From Hoplostethus atlanticus (lineage: Eukaryota > Chordata > Actinopteri > Trachichthyiformes > Trachichthyidae), in contig JAXDDX010000005.1 in NCBI GenBank assembly GCA_034670405.1, forward strand, positions 5,399,001-5,463,000: a stretch of DNA of 64,000 nt, written 5' to 3'. Below, piece after piece: positions 38,801-52,155 of the stretch (the stretch's first letter is position 1; each line of letters starts with the position of its first letter). The notes under the pieces are model-generated. The model ran no database searches. It saw nothing but the letters and a program-made list of their open reading frames with translations, and was not told the origin of the DNA. The position numbers and the translations under genes were made by a program.

Positions 38801-41800
38801 CCTTCTCACTATCACATAAAAAAACTGCAGCTTCAAAACTTTCACAGTGACACGAGTGGCAACATTATACGGCGGTGCATTCGTGGTTGTTCACCCCCGG
38901 AAAACCCTGTTTTCCTTTTCCTAAGACAGAAACTGGGACAACAGGATTATGTACAAAGCACTGAGTCACTTCCCACGGCTGTTATGGTCCAACGGGCCCC
39001 AACAGTCCCTCCCTGCGTTATGTCCCTCCCCCCAACATCCTGTTTCGACTAGACACGCGCCAAATCACGTAACAACACGCGACTGAAACGCTGTTTCCTC
39101 GTGACTCTAAAAATCTGATATTGGCGAGTCAGTGTCACCAAAGGATCCTCTAACCGACCTAAAAGAATTAAAGATGTCTCTCAATGGAGTTTTAATGTGC
39201 CATCTAAATGCTGTTTAGGCATTAACCTGATCAGATTGATCAGATTCCAAATTCCAAGTTTCTTTCTTTTATCTTAAGTGCTATTTAAAGTTTGACCAAT
39301 ATGGATTTCTAAAGGTTGATACTGATATTTCTGGATTGATATTTCCATATCTTATCAATATATATTTGACAATTTTAATGTGTTTCAGTATTTGGTGTTT
39401 CCCTTGTGTATTCTTGTAGAAAAGCCTCTGAAACAGCATTTAGATCATGGGACACTCTCCATTGAAACCCAGGATAAATTAATATCACATCACAATCAAT
39501 GCAGGTTAAGGGTTTCCCGTAGTCAACCAGTGTAGTATTGATGAATACTACAATAAATATGTAATTGATCAAACTGCAATCATATCCATCATTTCAGAGG
39601 TGGACGACACTGACTGGACCAGATCTGATTTATTTAATTGAAGCCCAGTATTGGCCCCATATATCGGTCTAATCCTGGTGTTGTGGCCTGGTGAGGCGAG
39701 GCGAGGCGAGGCGAGGCGAGGCGAGGGGACGGTACGACGAAACATGCCGGGTTTCGGGGGCGGGGTGGGGTGGACATGAGGGGGGGACCGGGATGTGAGG
39801 GACTTCCTTTTACCCCGCCCTCAAGCAGGAGATAATTGGCCCGAGTTTATAGCCTGTCTTGTCTCCAGGTTTGATGCGTGTGCCGGGGCTAAGTTAATTA
39901 AATTCCCCTGATTAATCTGCACTGCAGCGAGTTTCCTCCCCTAAAAGCAAAGAAAAAGGGGGGGGGGGGAGAAAAAAAAAAGAGAAAAAGATTACGAATG
40001 CAGTGGAACGGAAAGGCATCTGCTGAGACTGACAAACTTGTCTCTCGGCCAATGGCGGACGAGCGAGATTCCAAAATAAAGTCACATTACTCGACAACAG
40101 CAGAGACGGAGACGCCCCGGCGACCATCGAGACAGCAGGGTGTGTAATTTCTTCTTCTATGTTTGAACTGGAAATCTACACTACGTGCAAATATTAACAG
40201 TGCACAAACAGGGCTGCTTAAACAAACTGCACTGATACCAATTTTTTTCCAAACTGATATGAGCACAGACTACTTCATATGTTCCACTCCAAGTGCTACT
40301 CAATTTGCATCGATACTACCTAGGATTACCTTGCGTTTCCCCGAGTTCCATCGTTTCTTAAATATTATGCTGCTCTGGATCTGTCCGTGTTGCGTGTGAT
40401 TGGCTATTTGTTCAAAAAAGAAACATTTATTTGAACGTAGCCGGATTGGAAAATTGTGGGTTGACGGAACAAGTTCGTAAACCGTCTTCGTGAGCCGGGA
40501 TAGTCGGGATCACCGTTATCAGGGTCGAGATACCCTGACTATGTTGAACTCGCTTCGTGAGCAAGCCCCCCACCCGACACTCTCACTGTGTACGGCAGCA
40601 CACAGGGCCGTGGCCTGAAGCCATACAGGCCTCAAGTCTCGCTGATTTATTTCTCACCCTCAGAATGTGGGCTAATTTGTGAGAGATTTGTCGTTACTGC
40701 ATACAGTGGCCGCTGACAGCACACATTCAAATAGAAGAATAGGGTTTACACGGGCTAACACCATCCAAAATAATAATAATAAATACAAGCACAACCACGC
40801 TCATTCATCTTCCCCCTCCCCCCTTCCCCACAAAACAAGCCCAGAGATGGCAGCGCACTGGGTTCAGGTTTTTGGGGCCTTTTTTTTTTTGCTCTTCACT
40901 GCAGTGCATTTTTTCCTTCTAAAAAAGCCTGCAGCAAAGTTGGGACCGAGTGTGGCACAGCCAAACGGACAGGAGAGGTGGCAGCGAGAGAGGAACTGAT
41001 GGAGAGAGCGGAGGGAGCGAGGAGACCTAAAATGTAACGCGGCGCCCGAGCGTGACAAATGATGCGACGAGATGACTGAGGGGTGGATGATAGAGGGATG
41101 AAGAGGAGCGAGAGGAAGACAGAGAGAGAGAGAGAGGAAAAAAAAGAGGTTGGGGGTGTTTATCATGCTGGGGCTGTAGGAGGTTAGTTGCAGACAGACG
41201 GAGGGGCTGGGCCATTTAGGAGGTACTATGTGATGCAGTAGGAAAAATTAGCATGGTAACCATGGATGTCTAAAAAAACCCACCATCGGTATAAAGTGGG
41301 GGAAGGGAGAGTGGGATGAGAAGGGAGAGGAGTCGCCTTTTCCCTTTTCTTTGGCAGAAGGAGTCAAAATGCCACCATTTCGCTTCCCTTGGGGCGCGCA
41401 AAGCCTCCAGACGGGGACGGCACAGCCTTTCATCTGCCCAGGTAGAGGCAGGCTAGGGGGGGAGGGGGGGGGGGGATACAGCAGGCTGAGGTCCAGGGAG
41501 AGGCAGCAGCCAGTCACATGGTGCAGAGAGTGGCTAGCTGCTACTAGCACATGATGCTGCTGCTGCTGCTGCTGCACTCAGCCCGCATACACACACATTT
41601 GCTTCGAATCCATGCTAGCCATGATATGTGCCGTTCTCTCTTGCGTGGAGAGAATGTCTGGGCAAAGTCCATTAAGAAATCTGGGCAGTTTCATGCTTCC
41701 TTGGTTATTGGCAAATGTACACACCGCATAGAACATGACTTTAACATGGCAAACCGTTGGGAGCCACTCTTCTGCTCGCCATGTAATCAGTGCACCAGGC

Positions 41801-43481
41801 AGCACTTATTTCGATAAAGCTTTTAGAATCGGTTCCCTGTTATTCCCCCGCAATCTTCTTCCACCAAAATGCATTGCAGTGTCTGGTAGTAGTAGTTGAG
41901 ATTTTGCTGAAACAAGGTGCTGTTTGTCGGATCACCTACATCCCAAATTTACAAGAAGACTGTAAACATTCACAACGGGCTTAAGTGCTGCACTACAAGG
42001 CGTGTACATTTGCCTCAAGGCCACATTAAACTGCATCATTTTGTCGAATGCAGTTCGACTGTGCAACAGCAAAGCTGCTCAATGTGTCCACATCTTGCAG
42101 CTTGCAAAGGTGCATCCCTATACCTCCCACTCACCCTCAGCTAAGGCCCTGTTAATTGGATAACGTAGCACTGGAGAGAGCAAAAAGCACATATAGAACG
42201 CACAGCTGCAGATTCGCAGCATGTCGGCTGCCATGTTTATTTATTTCCGAAGCCGCCAAACCACCTTCAGCACCTTTGGATTCCTTGGTTTTCCATTTTT
42301 TTGGGGCGATATGAACATCTAGAAACAGGCCACATGCTCGATTCAAGGCGCTTCGACCATGTAATCCATAGTCCTGCCTCCCATTTAGGCCATGCAGGCG
42401 GGATAAACAGCATCGAGTCTCCTATATCTTTAAGAGAGCCTCTGGTACCCATGCTGTTACCAGGGCAACTAGTGAACAAACTGCTTCCAAGGCAATTTCC
42501 AGTCTAATAATAACTAATCGCACTGAATGAAAATTCCCCACAAAGACACTGCCCTTTCCCCAAAGAAACTGGGACACAACTGAGTCACCGGGCTTCTGCG
42601 GTGATTTTTTTTAAAACGACATTTCCATTATCACGGTCCGCCCTCCTCGCCCGTGTCCAGCCGCAGCCGGTGCCTCGCGTTATAAGGGGATTGTGTCATG
42701 CGGCTCCAACTGTTATTAAAATGTGTCTTCCCAGATCATTTTGATTGCCGTGCAGCACCTTCTCCACAGGGCCTCCCGGTAACCATGGAGACACCGTTTG
42801 ATCGTCAAATATGGTAAAATATGCAAACGTGCACATCAGTTTCTTCGCATTCACAACGAAAGAACATGCATGCAGGTATGATCAGCAGCTGTAACATCAT
42901 CGCAAATCTTCCAACTACAGCGTCCCATTTGCCATGCAATATATGCACATGAATGCATCTGACAGTCTGTGCATTTGGAGCTGAACAGGTTTAAATAGCC
43001 TTTCCTATGTGCACAGATACAACATCAATCTATTTTCTTAAAAAGATGCCCCCAACATCCTTTATTTGGCAAGCCTTTAATAACCCTTGCTGCATGGCAT
43101 GTCGAGGTACGAGGGAGAGGGAGAGAGAGAGAGGGGGAGAGACAGAAAGGGGGGGGGAGGAGGAGGATCTGTTGATATGTAATGACAATGACGCCCTTTG
43201 CACACACAGGAAAAAAAAAAAAAAGAAAGAAAGAAACCCGCCGCCAGATGCATTCACACAATCCCCGCAAAACACACCGTCTCGGACACCTTAAAACGTC
43301 AACTAAGTCAAAGGGAGGTGGTCGGGACTTACCATGTCGGGGTTTAGCCGTGCTAAAATGGCGAAGGTGGACAGTCTGTCACACACGCATTTGGTTCTGA
43401 ATGAGTCGACTAGCACGGCTCTGCAGCCTCTGGCAGACCAGGATCCCAGCAGAGAGGAGCTGCACGGGAGAAGAAAAAAAA

Positions 43482-43525
<44 letters not shown>

Positions 43526-46500
43526 GCGATGCGTTGAATAAAAACACTCCGGTAAAAAAATTTAAAAAAAAGACGAAGAAAGAAAAAGCGATTCAAATCA
43601 AATCCACGTTACAGCGGCTATTTAACCCTAATCCACTTTACATCTCCGCCGATGGCAGGCGTAAGCGCAGAAGACGCAGTGAACATGATGATGAACTGGC
43701 TCTGTGGCGGCGTGCTGCGGGTCTCTGTCTGGACACATTATTATTGCAATAGAGTGGAAATAGAAACACCAGCCCTAAAACACACCAAACTAGCAACAAT
43801 AATAATAATAATAATAGCAATAGTAATAATAACGACAACAAGAATAATAATGATAATAATAATATTAACGATGATAATAATAATGTGAGTAACAATAATA
43901 ATAAGAATACTATTACTTATAATATCTATAATAATAATAATATTTGCGCATTTCTCTATGAATGAATGGATTTCTTAAAGTGAAAGTAGTTTACACTGCT
44001 GGACCATTTGGCAACTAGGATTGGTGGAAATTGGGATTGGCAAGGTGTGGCACTCTGAGCCCATATTGCTAGAAATATATTTGGTCAAATAATAATTTAA
44101 AAAAAAACAAAAAATCCGTCTAAGTTGATAGTTTGGTGACCTATGTCTAATAATTTATCACATTGACCAAATAATAATATATCAGTGGTTATTCGTTGCT
44201 CCACTTGTCCACATAAGCTGCTTTTGAAGTTTTGGTGACAACTCCCACTGAATGCAAGGGACTGCCACAGTTTAGGATTTAGTAAATTGACACCCCTGGA
44301 AATTAAGACTGCAAAAACCGGGTTCCTGGGATGCAGTTGGCCTTTTATGACTCTGCTCGAGCAAATAATCCAAAAGGATGAAAAGACAAGCAAGCGCTAC
44401 GAATTAACCGCAGACAGCGGTAGGTAGGCCGAGGACTTAAATTCTCCCAAGTGCGTGGACATGACTTGATTGAGCAGCGCTCTGTTTGTGAATCACACTT
44501 GTACCCGAGCCATGGAATCCAGATTAATTCGTCAGGCGCTGACAATATCAAGTACTTGGAATGTCAGTCATCCTGCAATATTTGAAAGAAGCTCAGAGGA
44601 ATCCATAGGTTGAATTTAATCCTTACACAGACCAACCAAATAAAGGATAAAGCATCACTCTGGATAAACAAAGTATCCAACTGGATTCAGAGGGGTGTGT
44701 TGCTGCCTATGGTGCAAGGATTTATGGTACCGAGCTGCACTGATTGTGTCATCACATCATTTAGATAGCGCCTTTTTTTTTTACGTAGAGGCTTCTTAAA
44801 CTCATCATGTTGCTAGTAAAAGAGGGACCCAGCCTGAGACAACAACATCATCACCTTCCCTCATGGGTTCAGTTTAGCCACGCTGACCCAGAGTCAGCTG
44901 CTAGCAAGTTATGATTATGTGTGTCCATCACATAATTCAAGATATCCTCTCCTCCGAATTTATCATAGTTTTATAATGATTGGTATGTCTTAAATATATT
45001 TGCCGATCAGCAGCAGGCCTATGGGCTTTTCAGTTTAATCTCATAAGTACAGCATGCAACAGCAAATATATTAAATATTAATGGCATGGGGGGCATTGGT
45101 GAAAAAAAGCCTGAGCAAACCAAGTACACCATCACCTTTGTTAATGAAGTTATGCATATAATTTAGTTTATAGAATGTGTTCAGAAGACAATTCCTTGTG
45201 GAACCAACTGGGCATACTGCTGGAACTGGTTCACTTCCAACGGCCCAGAACGGAAATGTAGACGGAGTCATCGACAGCTTCCACCTCGACAAAGTTCACC
45301 ACCAGCTCAGTGAGAGTTAAAGGGGTTTAACTTGATCTTCCCACCTCCAATTGGCCTAACCCTACCATGACCTCAGGCAAAACGCAAACTCCCCACAGTA
45401 GGACACTGTTGGTAGACCAGACCAGTCCATACCAGACCAGACCAGACCAGACCATAGACCAGTGTTTTAGCCCCGGGATGAGGCTCATCACCTCTAACAG
45501 AAATCCAATATATTACAACTCTCTCGATGGATGACGTGATTAGGCCTCTCTCCCAACCATAGAGGCCTGCGGACAGTCTTACCCCATCGTCTAAGTGGAT
45601 AATTTAGGTGGCGGTCCAGCAGCCCTGCATGGCAGAATATCCTGATGCCAGGAATAGACCACATGGATGAAAACCAGTCTGCCAGCATAGAAGCAATGGA
45701 AATCTGGGCTCTTATGGATAAAACTCCTGGTAAGAGACTTAATATGTTCAACTAAAACTGTTTTACATGAAGATAAGCCTGAATTCATAGTAGTGTTAAG
45801 AGTGCTGCGCCACAAAAAACATACCAATATCACCCCAAAGACATCTGCAAAGTCTGCAAAGTTGATGTCCTCTGTTGTAGAAAAGACTCTTGAAACCTTG
45901 CTGATGTGTATAAAACCAGTCCAACCTGTCCACGATCAATGGAATAACAACATCAACAGTGTCCTACGAAAATGGGTTTATTTTCCCTTGAATGCCCAGC
46001 CATTTCTGTGTCACATTTTTAATTGGTTGGCTTGGCTCCAGGAGCAAAAAAAGATGTTCCATAGATGGGAGACAATGTCCGCTGTCAGTTACAGTAGATA
46101 AATGTCACAATTGGACAGTTGTTGCCACACACCGTGAATTTTGTTTTAGGTTAGATTAGATGAAGGGATTGGAAAATTGGAAATTGGACCAAAATCATCC
46201 ATGTGTCCCCAGTAGATCTTTGGCTCTGGCGCTCGATGCTAGCACTTTAGCACACACTATGTTGAATTATAGTAGTCCATTAGCATTATCTCAAAAGTAA
46301 TAAGCCTGACCTTTTAGTAATGAAAAAATGTTGTTTTTTATTATAGATACAAACTGTCGATTATTCAATTTTAAAAATGAAACTCAATATAGCTAATGTA
46401 GCCGAGTTTATTGTGCAGTGCTTTTTAGTTGTACACAATTTATTACCCAAGACCTTCACTTTCTACAGAAACAGGAAAGTACACAACACCACAAAGTCGT

Positions 46501-49414
46501 CCCTGCTTAGCTGCATATTATTTAAAATTCAAAATTACTTATGGTTTAGCTTTAGAGCTGCTACATATTTGAGATAATGCTAGTGGCCTATTGTCATTCA
46601 ACATAGTGTATGCTAAAGTGTTAGCATGGAGCCTACTATCACCCAACATAGTGTATTCTAAAGGGTTAGCGTGGAGCCTACTATCACCCAACATAGTGTA
46701 TGCTAAAGTGTTAGCGTGGAGCCTACTATCACCCAACATAGTGTATTCTAAAGGGTTAGCGTGGAACCTACTATCACCCAACATAGTGTATTCTAAAGGG
46801 TTAGCGTGGAACCTACTATCACCCAACATAGTGTATTCTAAAGGGTTAGCGTGGAGCCTACTATCACCCAACATAGTGTATGCTAAAGTGTTAGCGTGGA
46901 GCCTACTATCACCCAACTTAGTGTATTCTAAAGGGTTAGCGTGGAGCCTACTATCACCCAACATAGTGTATGCTAAAGTGTTAGCGTGGAGCCTACTATC
47001 ACTCAACATAGTGTATGCTAAAGTGTTAGCATGGAGCACTGGCACCAACAATCTACTGGGGAACAATGAATGATTTGGTGTCTATGTTCACTTAATTGAA
47101 CGGCTAAGCTGATCAACCGGACAATCTACCAAAAGCTTGGTGTTTTCCTTTAAGAGTGCTGGAATTGCCGGTTGCTCTTTAAGATTGGATTGTCACTCTT
47201 CAGGGCAACAGCAGGTTGATGAAAAAATCACAAAGCTGAAGTATTTATGTTACATCACAGGTAAGAGATGAACAAATCAAAATGATAATGTCAGACTAAG
47301 TGAGGAGAAAGAGAGAAAGAAGCTGGTGTTGTTGCTTGTTATTGATCTCCCCAGATTGAAGCGTGGTGCCAGTGAAGGCCCAGGCTGCTTCGCAGCTCTT
47401 ATCAACGTGACAAGGACGCCTCCTCAGATTCCAATTTCTCCCCCAAATATTAACTCATTAATCATTAATCATTAATCTTGCTGTCCAAGATGGATTTTAA
47501 TTTTGCTTGGTACATGTCTCCCCCACCCTGTAGCCCCCACCCACACCACAAGAAGATTACTTTTTTTTTTTTTTTTCTGTATTTCTGTCATCGTCTCTCT
47601 CCCATTGTCGCTGTCGGGTGAAAACCCTTGCATCTCCAAAATGTCGACTTTTCACAGACTAAGCAAAACAAACCTTGTTTTTAGCTTGATGGCAATGCAT
47701 TTTTAGTTCATCTAACAGGTTTTGAAAGGGTCATTTTTTTAATTCCAAGAGGTCAGAGAATTCCCCAACCCATAGAGAACCATGTAATCCTTCAATTGAA
47801 TCCATCCAAAAATGCCCCTAGCCCCTGACTTGGACAACTACCCCGCCAATGCACCACTAAGAACCTACTACCACCTCAACCAAGAGTCTGGCCTGACTGC
47901 TTATGACTGGCACTAATACATCATTACTCTGTGGAATAGTCACTTAATGGTCTCTTACCCCATGTTTATTTATTGTATAATAGTGCATTATTCACTCTAT
48001 TATAGTCTAACAGTCTCTTACCCTTCACCAAGAGTGCAATATTCACTTAATACAGTCTCGCAGTTTCCTATGCACCGCCTGCCTAATATAACCTGCTGCT
48101 CTATCATTCTGACTATTGCACACTATCACCTACTATACAGCTTAATCTACATGTGTATTGTCATTTATGTCTATTGGTTTGTATTTTCCACTGTCTAATG
48201 TACCTCTACTGACCCTTGTACTACATGTGAAGTCCTATATGTCCTGTTAGATTGTTGCCTTGTTTCTTCATGATACGGCTCTGCGCTACAAAGACAAATT
48301 CCTCATACTTAAAGTGATTTTGAGAGTATTATACCATGTCATGATAAAAATTCATATTAAAACAGTGTGGCAGCAGGGTTGTGGTTGAAGCACCGGCTGC
48401 AGGCAGAGAGCCAGCGGTGGCTCTGCCAAGCCAGCAGGCGCAGATCTAAGTCATCAGGCTGATTGGCAGCCTGGCCTATTTGAGGGCTGCTTCTCAGGTG
48501 CGCTCTCTCTTGCAGTGAGACGGAGACCACAGCAGGTGACGCACTCATGCACGGCGGAGACGTTTCTGTGTTTGATGAAGTAGAAAAAGACTGAATACCA
48601 GCTGATTGACTTGCTTATTTTGGTGGCCTAGTAGCTAAGTTATGTTGGTTCATGTGTCCAATTGTGCCGTGGTCCCTGGTGTCATCCCACAGGAAAGCAA
48701 AATCTAAGAAGAGATCAAATTTTTATACCTAGACACAAATGAGCTCTTTTTAAGACTAAGATGAGGCTAAAGGCATTTTCTCTTATTTCTCAAATTCAAC
48801 TCAGGAGAAACAACCACATAACAGCTCATGTTGATCTCACTCTGATCACAACAACAGATCTCCAAATCTCCTGAATATGAGACCATGAGATAGAGAAAGA
48901 TCTCAAAGAAAACTCAATACTGTTGAAGCCAAGTCTCAATACTTTCTCTCTCTGTTGTCTCCTCGTTGCTCCTAAGGGGGTTTTACGAGAAACATTTCAG
49001 AGGCAGGTGATCACAAAATGAGACAAAATTTCTCAGATGAAAAAAAGAAAGATTTTTCCTGTGGGATCCGTCACAAACAACTTATTAAACTGTTTTGAAC
49101 TAATGCCAGAAAGATTTCACAAAACAAAACAATGCAGGTGACATTGTCTCTACTTTTATTTTTATTTTGGCGCTATGTTGGTCCATCGTATCCACATCTA
49201 TTCAATGGCAAAATTTTTGCTGTTTTCCTTTTTTCCCCCCCAATCGACCTCTCTCTCTCTCTCCCACTCGCTCTTCCACTAGGTCTGTATTTGCCGAGCC
49301 AAACTTCTTTTAATCCCTAGACTGAAGCGAGGAACATTCTGTAACACAAGTGTACGTACCCATCTAAATGCAAATGTCCAAACCTGCATTGCAATAAGGC
49401 TGTGGGCGCAAGAT

Positions 49415-49465
<51 letters not shown>

Positions 49466-49669
49466 CTCTCTCTCTCTCTCTCTCTTGTGCCACACACTCA
49501 CACTCAAACATGCACACACTCTATTTTCTTGTTTTAAAATAAATAGGCCACTTAAGAGCAAGGAGCAAATGAGTAGCACTTTGAATTGGGTCCACGCGAG
49601 CAGTAAAATTGAAACTGTTCAATATGTCTCTCTTACTCTTTTTCCACCCTGCCAAGCTCGCCTCTCTCG

Positions 49670-49705
<36 letters not shown>

Positions 49706-52108
49706 GGACTCTAAACTGCTCTCTACCGTGCACATCGGTGTGTCTGCGTGGGCCGGAAAGGAGGAGGAAAGCTGTGAGCGACACTTTTAATTTTCCACAT
49801 GCTGCATCAGTGTCGTAGCGGTGTTAGCGTGGAGGTTAGCGGCGTCCCAGACAGGAGCTGCTGAGCTGTCCGACACACTCAGCACCTTTCGCTTGGGGAG
49901 CGTCATGCTCACTTTGTCGAGATTCAAGAAAACAGTGGCGGGAACATGCAGTCTTCAATAGTCCGTGTGCAGAACCTGCGCTGTTAGGTGTTCTACAGTA
50001 GGGTTGGACTGATATATGGGTTTGCCAATATATATGTGGTCGTTATTAGCCTTTCATTAAAATCGGACATGATCAATACTTGCTGCCTATAGGAAGCCCT
50101 TAACCTGAACTGATTCCACAGAAGTATGCTTGAATGTTTCATTGTATTATTCATTCTTGCTACTCTGGGTTTCAGTAGAGAGTTTTAGTGTCCCATGGTA
50201 TAAATGCTTCTTTCAGAGGCATTCCATTTCCATAACAAAACTCTAAGGAAAACACCAAACACTTGGAATTATTTGGCACGAAAATGCTCATTTAATGATA
50301 TTAAATAACAGCTATTGGCAGCTTCAAGCCAAACATAATCTCGGCCTTTAAAAACCCATATCAGTCAAACCCAATTCTAGAGCTGGTGGATGGATGGTTA
50401 GATGACTGAATCAAGAATACAGCGGGTCCTTACCTGTCACTCTCGTCCCACGATATACAGGTCTGATTGGTGGTGCCCTGATGGGGGGGGGGGGGGGTAT
50501 AGAGAAAACCGTATGATCAGTAGGAACTATTAAAGAAAAGACGACAAAAGATGACTTTCGTAAAGTTCTGCAATTTAAGTTAATCGAAGAGGTGAAGAGC
50601 CACTCACGTTGTACAGGTGAGAGAACTCCACTTCGACGGGAGCAGAGAGGGAAGCCGGTGTGGGCTTGATGGTCACCGACACAACCTTGGAGTTGAGCAC
50701 TGTGCTGTTTCTGCAGAGTAAGAGACAAAAGGTTCGGTAACCGTTTCTCTGGAAGGTTCAGGAATGCGTAAACCTTGCGATGCAACGGTTTGATTGTCCA
50801 ATTGGATTCCTTTCAAAGCTATTGCTATAGCTAAGGTTTAGGTCTGTTTGGCTTTTACATCTTTTGAAGGCAAACATCCGTAGGAGATCCACCCCAAATA
50901 GGAGTAAGAGGCAGCGTGTCCCAGAAATAAGCTAGATTGATTCATCGGAGCTTCTTTACAGTGGCAGTTTGTGTCTCGTCGTCTCTGCTCATTGGTGGGC
51001 GCATCGTTATTGCGCAATTAAAAAGAAATGCGCAGTTCCAAACAGAACAAAACCAACCTCTTGATTACTGAGTTGTAGCTTCCCAGTGTCTTTGGTAAAA
51101 AAAAAAGAAGGTCTGGTTAGGACCAAACATACACTCCTAAAGCCTCAAAAGATGTTCCAGCATCTGAGGCCACATTCTTTTTCAATAAGTTTGGTACAAA
51201 CATTTTTTGGTGTTTTCTAGGTTAACGTTCTACCCACCTGCTTAGTATGCATTACAATTTCTGCTTTTGATAGGTACTATCAATCATAGGGAATGAGCCG
51301 ATCAGGCAAAAAATGAATTGCAGCAGGAAGTACCACCAAAAGCTTCCAGTCGGCCAAACATGTTCCACGGCCCATACTCTGGTTTCTGGTTCCTCGCATC
51401 CACATTGTATCCTGTATGCACAGTCTCTCCCTCTCTCTCGCGAATTCAAAAGCATAATCAGTCAACTTAAACATTCGTGTCACCTAATCCCTCGTCTCAA
51501 ACTCATCCCGCTTCCTTGAGGCAGAAATCAATGTAGAAAAGGAGTGGAGAGCAGGGTGGAAACGGAAAGAAATGAAGAGGATCCGAGCTATGGAGAACAC
51601 CCATAATCCACTCCTGCGGAATGCACCAGAAGGCTGGGGGGTGGGGGGGGGGACACAAAAACACATGGGAGGACCGGAGTGGGAGTCTGCTTCATTTTCC
51701 TGCTGCCTTACATATGTTACCAGTTCATTATGTACCATAATGGAGAGCTCCTTACCGCTGGAACCGAAGCAACAGACTGTTACTCAAAGATGCCCACATG
51801 CACGCCTGTATGCACACATAATGGCACAAAGCCACACATGCTACCCAAATTAGCACTGCTGTATGAAAATGTGTGTTAATCAATGTGAAAGCTGCTCAGC
51901 TCCCCGTAAGGAATCCCTTTACACGTGGAGATCAAAGACATACGTGGAGCACCCCCCCCCCCCCCCCCCCCCCCTCCAAAAGAGCCAATGGTCTTACCTC
52001 TGTAGAGTCAGAATGCTGCCAAGGTTTCTATAGAGAACGATGCCAGTCACGAATGTCGAGGAGTCGTCCAAATCTGTGATGGAGAAGAAACAGAGGTACA
52101 CACACACC

Positions 52109-52155
<47 letters not shown>

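Larger units (their letters stand above)
38062..43332 (-). other. 5.3-kb adgrb1 intron
   Basis: Contains a CA tract (38208-38228), an R1 copy (39290-39680), a pentamer repeat (39693-39726), a structured GC-rich segment at 40450-40640, GA-rich DNA near 41100-41150, a CTG run (41550-41574) and GA-rich DNA (43105-43160). 42500-43000 looks unique. No exon is missing between the flanking exons by phase. Confidence 0.5.
43460..50433 (-). other. 7-kb adgrb1 intron
   Basis: Contains a CA tract (43497-43524), an AAT/AT-rich tract (43797-43930), an ACCAG repeat (45415-45465), a minisatellite (46590-47037), a LINE-tail-like stretch (47940-48300), CT tracts (49417-49484, 49668-49702) and an R1 copy (49995-50375). 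44000-45400 and 45500-46560 show no clear feature. Confidence 0.5.

Noticed and set aside
46590..47037. CRISPR-like array of regular repeats
   Set aside because: The units are directly adjacent with no unique spacers, and the host is a vertebrate.
46539..47073. Long overlapping ORFs on both strands (160-175 codons)
   Set aside because: They are produced by the stop-free 45-bp minisatellite. The peptides repeat every 15 residues on both strands.
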